Assembly: GCA_002408125.1 (NCBI GenBank)
Contig: DHQO01000005.1
Span: forward strand, 1-64,000
Reading direction: 5' to 3'
DNA: 64,000 bases
From: Hyphomonadaceae bacterium UBA5336
Lineage (GTDB): Bacteria; Pseudomonadota; Alphaproteobacteria; Caulobacterales; Hyphomonadaceae
The translations under genes and the position numbers were made by a program. Positions 22,919 to 30,414 of this stretch are shown here, in pieces (positions within the stretch are counted from its first letter, which is position 1; the number at the start of each line of letters is the position of its first letter). The notes under the pieces were generated by a model. That model did not search any database and was not told the origin of the DNA. It was given only the letters and a program-made list of their open reading frames with translations.

Positions 22919-24148
22919 TTGGACAATCGCATTGTCATTGTGGGTGCGGGTGAGGCGGGAGTGGCCGCAGCGGAGGCGCTTCGCGAGGGGGGCTATCAAG
23001 GCGAAGTCCTTCTCCTGAGCGCCGAACCAGTGATTCCGTATGAACGACCGCCATTGTCAAAAGAGATCCTGTTGGGAATCGAGAGCGAGATGCGTCTCAT
23101 CCGTCCCGGGGACTGGTACGAAAGTAATGCGATCACGCTGCTCCTGTCGGCCGAGGCGTCAGCAGTCGATCCAGACGCCAGGATCGTCGAGGTCAAACTC
23201 GATGACGGCGCCACCAGGACAGTGTCATACGACAAGCTCCTGCTCGCGACTGGCGGCCGACCTCGTCGATTGCCGAGCTTGGCCGACAGCGTGTTCTATC
23301 TGCGAACGCAGACAGACTGTGAGAATTTGAGATCCAGGCTGCGAGACGCGCGGCAGGTCGCTGTCATTGGCGGCGGGGTAATCGGTCTGGAAGTCGCAGC
23401 GGCGGCCAGGGAGCTCGGAAAGCCGGTGACGGTAGTCGACCTCGCACCGCGCCTGATGGCGCGAGCTGTTGCACCGCCTGTTTCCGATGTTCTCAAGGCC
23501 TTGCATGAGGAGCATGGGGTCGAGTTCCTCCTGGGCGCGAAAGACGTTGCGCCCTGCGACGGCGCCGTTCTGGTAGACAGCTGCAGGATCGACGCCGACC
23601 TGATTGTCGCCGGTATCGGCATCTGCCCCAATACCGAATTGGCTGAACAGGCCGGATGTCATATCGACAACGGAATCGTCGTTGATGGGGCGGGGCGAAC
23701 GAGTGTACCCGGGATTTATGCCGCCGGAGATGTCGCCGCCATGCCACACCCCCTGTTTGACCAGGCGGTGCGTATCGAAACCTGGCAACACGCAGGACGC
23801 CATGGCGCGCACGTGGCTCAAGCAATGATGGGGGCTGACGACAGTTTCGTCGGTGTTCCGTGGTTCTGGACCGACCAGTATGATGTCAATCTGCAGATGG
23901 CCGGCTCGCATGTCGGTGCAGATAACACTGTCTGGCGCGGCGACGCATCCCGCGGCACCGCTTTTCATTTTGCCGACCGTAAACTGCTCGGGGTAACCAC
24001 GATCAACAACGGACGCGACATCCGACCGTCTGTCCAGCTGATTGAGGCGGGATGGCGTGGAGACCCCGAGCTCCTCACGGACCCGGCAGAGCCACTCCAG
24101 CGGATCGTCAAGCGTTTGCTCCAGGAATTGCCCAAGGCGCTTTCCTAG
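22919..24148 (+). CDS. Ferredoxin reductase component (FAD/NADH, NagAa/BphA4-like)
   Basis: A 409-residue reductase of the FAD/NAD-binding BphA4/rubredoxin-reductase type. The FAD motif IVIVGAGEAGVAAAEALREG is at residues 5-24, YERPPLSKE near 41-49, the NADH motif VIGGGVIGLEVAAAA near 148-162, and GIYAAGDVA near 266-274 contacts FAD; a C-terminal reductase domain completes it. It passes electrons from NADH to the Rieske ferredoxin. The only in-frame start giving the full FAD motif is TTG 22919, preceded by GGAGG at an acceptable distance. Its TAG stop overlaps the stop of the convergent aldehyde dehydrogenase in the palindrome CTAG. Confidence 0.92.
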   Translation: MDNRIVIVGAGEAGVAAAEALREGGYQGEVLLLSAEPVIPYERPPLSKEILLGIESEMRLIRPGDWYESNAITLLLSAEASAVDPDARIVEVKLDDGATRTVSYDKLLLATGGRPRRLPSLADSVFYLRTQTDCENLRSRLRDARQVAVIGGGVIGLEVAAAARELGKPVTVVDLAPRLMARAVAPPVSDVLKALHEEHGVEFLLGAKDVAPCDGAVLVDSCRIDADLIVAGIGICPNTELAEQAGCHIDNGIVVDGAGRTSVPGIYAAGDVAAMPHPLFDQAVRIETWQHAGRHGAHVAQAMMGADDSFVGVPWFWTDQYDVNLQMAGSHVGADNTVWRGDASRGTAFHFADRKLLGVTTINNGRDIRPSVQLIEAGWRGDPELLTDPAEPLQRIVKRLLQELPKALS

Positions 24149-25602
24149 GTTCGGGCCGCTTCAGGATCGTCGTCGACTCCCATGCAGACGTATTTCATCT
24201 CGATGTAATCGTCGATTCCGTAGCGCGACCCTTCCCGGCCCAGGCCAGACTGTTTGACGCCGCCGAACGGGGCCACCTCGGTCGAGATCAACCCGGTGTT
24301 CACACCGACAATGCCTGTTTCCAAAGCTTCGGCGACGCGCCAGACCTGCGAAAGATCGTTGGAGTAGAAATAAGCCGAAAGACCGAACTCGGTATCGTTG
24401 GCCATAGTCAGAACGTCAGCTTCGTGATCAAACTTGATGATCGCAGCGAGGGGGCCAAAGGTCTCTTCGGTGGCGACCTGCATTTGCTGCGTCGCTCCTG
24501 TTACCAGAGTGGGCTCCAGGAAAAGCCCGCCGCGTGCGTGTCGCCCGCCTCCGACCAGCACATCAGCGCCCTTGCCCAGTGCGTCTTTGATGTGCTCTTC
24601 GACCTTGCTGACTGCATTCTTGTCGATCATCGGACCGATTTCGGCCCCTTCTTCCGTACCCGGTGCGACCTTGAGAGAACGAATGGCTTCGGCAAACCGT
24701 TCGACAAAGGCGTCGTGAATACCGGACTGAACGTAGAAGCGGTTGGCGCAGACACAGGTCTGCCCGGCATTGCGGAACTTCGATGTCATGGCGCCTTCGA
24801 CAGCCTTATCCACGTCCGCATTGTCGAACACGATGAAAGGCGCGTTCCCGCCCAGTTCCAGGGAAAGCTTTTTGATGGTCGGAGCGGACTGCGCCATCAA
24901 CAGGGCTCCGATGCGCGTGGATCCGGTGAAACTGATTTTCGCAACGTCCACATTTGCGGTCAGCTCTGCTCCGATTTCTGCAGCGCCTCCGGTCACCACG
25001 TTGATGCAGCCCGGAGGGATTCCAGCTTCTTCCCCCAGCGCAGCAATCGCCAGGGCGGTGAAGGGGGTTTGCGCAGCAGGCTTGACGATCGTGACACAGC
25101 CAGCCGCCAAGGCTGGAGCGATCTTCCGCGTCACCATCGCAGCCGGGAAGTTCCAAGGCGTTATTGCCGCCACGACGCCGACAGGCTGTTTGAGCACAAT
25201 GATGCGCTTGTCTCGCTGATGGCCGGGAATGACCGTTCCGTAGACCCGCTTCGCTTCTTCCCCGAACCACTCGATGAAGCTGGCGGCATAGGCAATTTCA
25301 CCGGTGGCTTCGTGCAAAGGCTTGCCCTGTTCCTCAGTCAGGATCTCGGCCAATTCGTTTTGGTGGTCCATGATCGCTTCGTAATAGCGCCTCAGGATCA
25401 TGGCGCGTTCCTTGCCGGTCCGGGCGGCCCATGCTTTCTGCGCATCTTTAGCGGCGCGGATTGCGTCTCTCGTGGCTTCTCCGCCCATATTGGGAACTCG
25501 CCCGATGGTTTCGCCCGTGGCAGGGTTTTGAACTGTCAGCCAGCTGTCTGCACCAAGCCATTCACCGCCGATAAGGCATGCCTCGCGTTTGAGCGTATTC
25601 AT
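24145..25602 (-). CDS. NAD(P)-dependent succinate-semialdehyde dehydrogenase (GabD-like)
   Basis: A 485-residue aldehyde dehydrogenase. Catalytic residues Glu249 (KKLSLELGG) and Cys283 (NAGQTCVCANR) are present; QTCVCANR is typical of succinate-semialdehyde dehydrogenases of the GabD group, as are ITPWNFPAAM and SFTGSTRIG. It would oxidise succinic semialdehyde, the second product of the HpaI-type aldolase in the same block, to succinate. ATG 25602 was chosen over 25665 because GabD proteins start with a short LKREACLIGGEW-like N-terminus. It is divergent from the hydratase gene and convergent with the reductase. The semialdehyde could also come from another source. Confidence 0.9.
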   Translation of the reverse strand: MNTLKREACLIGGEWLGADSWLTVQNPATGETIGRVPNMGGEATRDAIRAAKDAQKAWAARTGKERAMILRRYYEAIMDHQNELAEILTEEQGKPLHEATGEIAYAASFIEWFGEEAKRVYGTVIPGHQRDKRIIVLKQPVGVVAAITPWNFPAAMVTRKIAPALAAGCVTIVKPAAQTPFTALAIAALGEEAGIPPGCINVVTGGAAEIGAELTANVDVAKISFTGSTRIGALLMAQSAPTIKKLSLELGGNAPFIVFDNADVDKAVEGAMTSKFRNAGQTCVCANRFYVQSGIHDAFVERFAEAIRSLKVAPGTEEGAEIGPMIDKNAVSKVEEHIKDALGKGADVLVGGGRHARGGLFLEPTLVTGATQQMQVATEETFGPLAAIIKFDHEADVLTMANDTEFGLSAYFYSNDLSQVWRVAEALETGIVGVNTGLISTEVAPFGGVKQSGLGREGSRYGIDDYIEMKYVCMGVDDDPEAART

Positions 25603-25901
25603 ATTCTTCACCGCTTTTCCAAATGCAGTCTGCAGGTTGAAAAGTATTGATGCGATATTCCGCATGGTATCGAAACAACACGAATGCGCACAAAGCCTTT
25701 TTCTGTAGAGAAAACATCATCTGACAGGTCGACTCGCGGAGATGATCTGGATGCCCTCTACATGGTGATTGACCCGGGCTCCTTAGACCCCGCATCCATG
25801 CCCCGGGACAGTTCCATTTGGGAAAGGACCTGTTTCCACTCGAGCTGTTGCTTACGTCGGTCTCGGAATGATTGTGCGGGCAAACTATTTCGAGAAGTAG
25901 C

Positions 25902-26702
25902 ATGCTTGATAGAAACACAGTCGAGACCTTGGCGCGCGAACTCGACGATGCTGAAAAAAGTCGAACTCAGGTTCCTTTCTTCAGCTCGCGCTATCCTCAG
26001 ATGACCATGGATGACGCTTACGCCATCCAGGATGCCTGGATGGACCTGAAGCTCGGACAGGGCAGGGCGCCGATTGGCAGAAAGATCGGTCTGACGAGCA
26101 GGGCCATGCAACTTGCTGTAAATATCGACGAGCCAGATTCGGGACTGCTTCTTGACGACATGCTGTTCCAGGATGGCGGGAACATTCCGTTCGATCGATT
26201 CATCGAGCCAAGAGTCGAAGTCGAGCTTGCGTTCATACTGTCGCGCGACATCAATGGTCCTGCCAGTCTGTTCGAAGTGCTCGACGCGACCGACTACATG
26301 GTTCCTGCAATCGAGATTATTGATGCCCGCATCCACCGGCAGGACCCGGAAACCGGAGCGAGCAGAACAGTCCTCGACACGATCTCGGACAACGCAGCGA
26401 ACGCGGGGATCGTTCTTGGTGGGCGCCCGGTCCGGCCCGACGCTGTCGACCCGCGGTGGGTGGGCGCCATCATGTATAGAAATGGCGTGATCGAGCGTAC
26501 TGGCCTTGCTGCCGCGGTCCTCAACCATCCGGCAAACGGGATCGCCTGGTTGGCGCAGCGTCTCGCGCAGTATGACGAAGGTCTCCGGGCTGGTGAGATC
26601 ATCCTCGCTGGTTCGTTCACGTCGCCGGAATTCGCGCGGCGCGGGGATTCGTTCCACGTGGATTTCGGTCCCCTCGGATCAATATCGGTGCATTTCAGCT
26701 AA
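25902..26702 (+). CDS. hpaH: 2-oxo-hept-4-ene-1,7-dioate hydratase (HpaH/HpcG-like)
   Basis: A 266-residue hydratase that matches HpaH/HpcG along its full length as I recall it: KIGLTSRAMQ, EPDSGLLLDDM, FIEPRVEVELAFIL, ATDYMVPAIEIIDARI, DTISDNAANAGIVLGGRP, LNHPANGIAWLA and the C-terminal GDSFHVDFGPLGSISVHF. The metal-binding Glu cluster lies in PRVEVELAF. HpaH adds water to 2-oxohept-enedioate to give 4-hydroxy-2-oxoheptanedioate, the substrate of HpaI. The same block holds such an aldolase 24 kb away. The start at 25902 gives the family length; 25872 is an alternative. No extradiol dioxygenase or HpaE/HpaF gene accompanies it. Confidence 0.92.
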   Translation: MLDRNTVETLARELDDAEKSRTQVPFFSSRYPQMTMDDAYAIQDAWMDLKLGQGRAPIGRKIGLTSRAMQLAVNIDEPDSGLLLDDMLFQDGGNIPFDRFIEPRVEVELAFILSRDINGPASLFEVLDATDYMVPAIEIIDARIHRQDPETGASRTVLDTISDNAANAGIVLGGRPVRPDAVDPRWVGAIMYRNGVIERTGLAAAVLNHPANGIAWLAQRLAQYDEGLRAGEIILAGSFTSPEFARRGDSFHVDFGPLGSISVHFS

Positions 26703-26907
26703 AGGTTTCGCGAGTTGGGGCGTTGTCAGGAGAATGCGGCTTACCGTGGCAACCTACTACCAACATGCGGTGGTGATGCATCGTGCATCATTTCCTCAGT
26801 TTTGTGACTGGAGGAGTTCCAACGCCTTCCGGCCGCCCGCAACGCGCAGTGCCCAGGAAGGGCCCGTGCGACAAGTGGATCAGCTGCGGACCTCAGAGCA
26901 ATTTGGG

Positions 26908-26932
26908 AAGGGGGCTGTGAAGTCCCCTTTTT
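26908..26932 (+). terminator. Intrinsic terminator at the right edge of the catabolic block
   Basis: AAGGGG (26908-26913) pairs with CCCCTT (26924-26929) and is followed by a run of five T. It lies 205 bases after the hydratase stop and directly before the stop of the convergent thiolase gene. Confidence 0.65.
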
Positions 26933-28177
26933 CTATATCCGCTCAATGATGATTGCCGGCGCCATGCCGCCCGCCGCGCACATTGTCACGAGGCCATAAC
27001 GCCCACCGGAGCGCTCCAGTTCATCGAGCGCCGTGCCGATCAGGATCGAACCCGTTGCCCCGATGGGGTGGCCGAGCGCCATTGCGCCGCCATTCACGTT
27101 CACCTTTTCACGGTCGAGCTCCAGATCGCGGATGAATTTCTCCGCCACCACGGAGAAGGCCTCATTGATTTCCCAGACATCGATATCGCCAGTCGTCATG
27201 CCGGCCTTTTCAAGCACCTTCCGGGCTGCTGGCACCGGCGCGTTGAGCATCAGGGTCGGACAATCGCCCATATTCGCCGTGGCGACGATGCGCGCGCGGG
27301 GCTTCAGGCCATGGGCCTCGGCATAGCCGGCAGACGTCACGAGCAGGGCCGCCGCGCCATCCACGACGCCGGAGGAATTGCCGGCATGGTGGACATGCTC
27401 GACCCTGCCTTCCAGCTCTGGATATTTCCGTGTGACCATGGTGCCATAGGTGTTGCCCTGGTCGTCGACCGGAATGTTCATGTACATGCTGAACACGGTC
27501 TTCAGGCCAGAGAGGCTCTCCATCGTGGTACCGGGGCGGGGGAACTCGTCTTTGTCGAGGGCGAGTGTGCCGTCATGGTTGAAGACGGGGATGATGGATT
27601 TCTCGAACCGGCCCTCATCCATGGCGCGCTTGGCGCGGACCTGGCTGGTAACGGCCAACGCGTCGACGGCCTCGCGGTCAATGCCTTCCAGCGTGGCGAT
27701 GGCATCGGCGCACACGCCCTGCTGGGACTGGGGGTGCATCTCGCGCAGGTGCATGTTGCCGCTATCGAGCATGGGCGGGACGTTCGGGTCGGCTGTCGCG
27801 GCGGTATAGCTCATCATCTCGCAGCCGCCTGCGATGACGCAATCTTCCATGCCCGACATGACCTGGGCGGCCGCCAGGGACACGGTGGTGATGCCTGAGC
27901 CGCAGAACCGGTCGAGCGTGACACCGGAGGCCTTCACGTCATAGCCGGCATCGAGCGCGGCCATGCGGCCCATGTCCGCGCCCTGCGCGCCGCGCTGGCT
28001 GGAAGTGCCCCAGATGATGTCGTCCACGGTGGATGTGTCGAGCTCATTGCGGTCGCGGATCGCGCCGAGCACGGTCGCGCCGAGATGCTGGGGGTGCAGG
28101 TGGGCGAGCGATCCCTTGCCAACCTTGCCAATGCCGCGCGGCGTGCGCACCGCGTCGATGATATATGCTTCAGCCAT
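26933..28177 (-). CDS. Acetyl-CoA C-acyltransferase (thiolase)
   Basis: A 414-residue thiolase II-type enzyme that would join or split acyl-CoA and acetyl-CoA. The nucleophile Cys92 is in LDRFCGSGITT, His370 in NGGAMALGHPIGATG, and the acid/base Cys400 in TMCAAGGMAPA; EINEAF is also present. Degradative and biosynthetic roles cannot be separated by sequence alone, but its divergent partner is an acyl-CoA dehydrogenase, so fatty-acid or branched-chain acid breakdown is likely. It is the first gene of the GC-rich core-like DNA on the right of the catabolic block. Confidence 0.93.
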   Translation of the reverse strand: MAEAYIIDAVRTPRGIGKVGKGSLAHLHPQHLGATVLGAIRDRNELDTSTVDDIIWGTSSQRGAQGADMGRMAALDAGYDVKASGVTLDRFCGSGITTVSLAAAQVMSGMEDCVIAGGCEMMSYTAATADPNVPPMLDSGNMHLREMHPQSQQGVCADAIATLEGIDREAVDALAVTSQVRAKRAMDEGRFEKSIIPVFNHDGTLALDKDEFPRPGTTMESLSGLKTVFSMYMNIPVDDQGNTYGTMVTRKYPELEGRVEHVHHAGNSSGVVDGAAALLVTSAGYAEAHGLKPRARIVATANMGDCPTLMLNAPVPAARKVLEKAGMTTGDIDVWEINEAFSVVAEKFIRDLELDREKVNVNGGAMALGHPIGATGSILIGTALDELERSGGRYGLVTMCAAGGMAPAIIIERI

Positions 28178-28374
28178 GTGGATCCCTCGTATTTATTATG
28201 TGTAGCCTGTTGCACTGTCGGCCTGTTCAGGCGCCACAGTGCCAGCGAAGTCGGTGGGTGCAAGACTGACGCGAGGGCAGGTTGAGGTGCGACACTGACT
28301 GATCCGTCAAACAGCTTCCCAGCAGCGCCAAGGACTGCAAATAAGAAGGCAGACAGACGGCAGGAGGAGTTCAG

Positions 28375-29547
28375 ATGCATCAGATCCAGGCCATGAGCGA
28401 GGACCAGGCGGCGATCCTGGATGCGGTTGAACGCACCTGCGCGGCCTTTGATGATGAATACTGGGCGCGCACGGACGAGACGGGTGCCTGGCCGGAAGCC
28501 TTCTGCGATGCCATGGCTGAGGGTGGCTGGCTCGGCATTGCTTTTCCCGAAGAGTATGGCGGGGCAGGGCTGGGGCTGACCGAAGCTGCGCTGATGATGC
28601 AGACCGTGACGCGTTCGGGCGCGGGTTTTTCCGGCGCCTCGGCGATCCACCTGAACATTTTCGGGCCCAAGCCGCTGGAGAAGTTCGGCACAGAGGAGCA
28701 GAAGCAGGAGAACCTGCCGAAGATCATCTCCGGTGAGGAGAAGATGTGTTTTGCCGTCACCGAGCCCAATTCCGGCCTCGACACCTCCAGCCTGGAGACA
28801 AAGGCCGAGCGCACCAATACCGGCTACACCATCAATGGCCGCAAGATCTGGACGACCGGGGCCCAGCGCGCTGACAAGATCCTGATCATCGCGCGCACCA
28901 CGCCGAAGGAGCAGTGCGCCAAGCCCTATCTCGGCCTGTCGCTGTTCTATACCGACATGGACCGCGGCCGGATCGAGGCAAATCCGATCCCGAAAATGGG
29001 CAGGAAGGCTGTCGAGTGCAACACGCTGTTCATCGACGGGCTGGAGGTGCCGAAGGAGCATCTCATCGGCGAGGAGGGCGCGGGGTTCAAGTATCTGCTG
29101 CAGGGCCTTAACCCGGAGCGCGTGCTGTTTGCGGTCGAGGCCATCGGCCTCGGCTTCGCGGCACTTGAGAAGGCCGCGACCTATGCCAATGAGCGCGTCG
29201 TGTTCGGCCGGCCGATCGGACAGAACCAGGGCGTGGCCCATCCGCTGGCCAGGAGCTGGGCGGAGCTGAAGGCGGCTGAGATGCTCGCCTACAAGGCTGC
29301 CTCGCTCTATGATGCCGGCCAGGAGTGCGGCGCGGAAGCCAATGCCGCGAAGTATCTCGGCGCCGAGGCGGGATTCCATGCCTGCGAAAATTCGGTGCTG
29401 GCCCATGGCGGAATGGGCTATGCGCGCGAATACCATGTCGAGCGCTATATGCGCGAAGCCATGCTGGCGCGCATCGCCCCGGTCAGCCGCGAGATGATCC
29501 TGAACTATATCTCCGAACGCGTGCTGGGCCTGCCAAAGAGCTATTAG
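28375..29547 (+). CDS. Acyl-CoA dehydrogenase
   Basis: A 390-residue FAD acyl-CoA dehydrogenase. Family signatures CFAVTEPNSGLDTSS (about 124-138), KIWTTGAQRAD (about 158-168) and the C-terminal VLAHGGMGYAREYHVERYMREA (flavin and substrate contact) are all present. It introduces the 2,3 double bond into an acyl-CoA, feeding electrons to ETF. A strong AGGAGGAG site precedes ATG 28375. The chain specificity is not clear; short or branched chains are possible. The 197-base gap to the thiolase gene is a shared divergent promoter region. Confidence 0.92.
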   Translation: MHQIQAMSEDQAAILDAVERTCAAFDDEYWARTDETGAWPEAFCDAMAEGGWLGIAFPEEYGGAGLGLTEAALMMQTVTRSGAGFSGASAIHLNIFGPKPLEKFGTEEQKQENLPKIISGEEKMCFAVTEPNSGLDTSSLETKAERTNTGYTINGRKIWTTGAQRADKILIIARTTPKEQCAKPYLGLSLFYTDMDRGRIEANPIPKMGRKAVECNTLFIDGLEVPKEHLIGEEGAGFKYLLQGLNPERVLFAVEAIGLGFAALEKAATYANERVVFGRPIGQNQGVAHPLARSWAELKAAEMLAYKAASLYDAGQECGAEANAAKYLGAEAGFHACENSVLAHGGMGYAREYHVERYMREAMLARIAPVSREMILNYISERVLGLPKSY

Positions 29548-29550
29548 GCC

Positions 29551-29727
29551 TTAGAACACGCCGCATGACCAGTTGATGTCGAAGCGGGCCGTGAGATCTG
29601 CGGCCTCATCGCTGTTTTCACTCTCGACATGGCCGGTGATCGTGCCGGCCATGCGCCGGGAGTTGATCGAGGCATCATGGCGCGTGAGCTCCAGCGTGCC
29701 CGTGCGATCAGCGGCGCGCGCAGGGCG
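29551..29727 (-). pseudogene. C-terminal remnant of an unidentified protein
   Basis: On the minus strand a frame ending at 29551 reads GTLELTRHDASINSRR, then MAGTITGHVESENSDEAADL, then TARFDINWSCGVF and a stop, which has protein-like composition. It does not connect to a start: the only ATG with a ribosome-like GGGGAGAG site (about 29763) lies in another frame. One frameshift would join the two. It may be a frameshifted small gene or a leftover 3' end. No family is recognised. Confidence 0.35.
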
Positions 29728-29936
29728 GTGCGGCTTGCATCGCGGCGAATCTGTTGTCTCATTGGTCTCTCCCCACCTTGTTTTGCGTCACAGTAGCAGA
29801 GGTGGGGGAGGTGCAAAGTCACCAATAGGCAAGGTGAATGAACCGGCACGCCAAATGCCATATGTCGGTCACATTGCGTTAAACGAACTGAAGTCTACCT
29901 GACGTAGTATTCGCCCCTCGAAAGCCGCGAGACCTG

Positions 29937-30344
29937 ATGCAACGCTACAGACCCAGATCCATTTCCGTTCTCGCCCTGATGGTGGCGTGGATGGCGCACA
30001 GGCTCGCCGCGATCAATTTCATTGGCGGTCTCGGGGAACCCGGCCTGCCCGAAAGCTGGGCGGTGGTGTTCTGGTTCGATCTGCTGATCGGCGGCACCGC
30101 GCCTTTCCTCGCAGCCATGGTGCTGCGCGCGCGGGGCCTGATGGTGTGGACGCTGGCGGTGGCCTGGAACGTGTTCGGGCTGGCGACCTATGGCGCGGCC
30201 TTCATCCTCGACCGGGTCGATCCGTGGACCAGTGCGCCAGACTGGCTGGTCTATGTGCTCTATTTCGGCGCGGCCCTGCACCTGACGAGCCTCTTTATCC
30301 TGAGCTCGATTTCGAGCCGGATCTACTTCCTCGACAAGCGCTAG
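29937..30344 (+). CDS. Small integral membrane protein, unknown function
   Basis: A 135-residue protein with four hydrophobic segments (about residues 9-27, 42-62, 70-93 and 103-125), ending in a charged RIYFLDKR tail. No domain is recognised. It stands alone, with a 389-base gap to the acyl-CoA dehydrogenase on its left that holds only the remnant at 29551, and converges with acs on a hairpin. Reading frame, composition and membrane pattern support a real gene. Confidence 0.7.
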   Translation: MQRYRPRSISVLALMVAWMAHRLAAINFIGGLGEPGLPESWAVVFWFDLLIGGTAPFLAAMVLRARGLMVWTLAVAWNVFGLATYGAAFILDRVDPWTSAPDWLVYVLYFGAALHLTSLFILSSISSRIYFLDKR

Positions 30345-30359
30345 CCCCGCAAATGCAAA

Positions 30360-30395
30360 GGCCGCCCGATGCCGGGAGGACAGCATCGGACGGCC
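30360..30395 (-). terminator. Terminator of acs
   Basis: GGCCG-C-CCGATGC (30360-30372) pairs with GCATCGG-A-CGGCC (30383-30395), 12 paired bases with one internal mismatch. Read on the minus strand the stem is followed by TTTGCATTTG, fitting the end of the leftward acs transcript. Confidence 0.7.
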
Positions 30396-30414
30396 CGGGC
30401 AGCGGCTTGGGGGG

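Noticed and set aside
24052..25650. A 532-residue + strand ORF
   Set aside because: Antisense to the GabD-like aldehyde dehydrogenase, whose catalytic motifs are intact on the minus strand.
26703..26932. Possible right-hand attachment site matching the tRNA-Trp 3' end
   Set aside because: I compared the tRNA end with the gap before the thiolase gene and saw no matching stretch; no integrase gene is present either.
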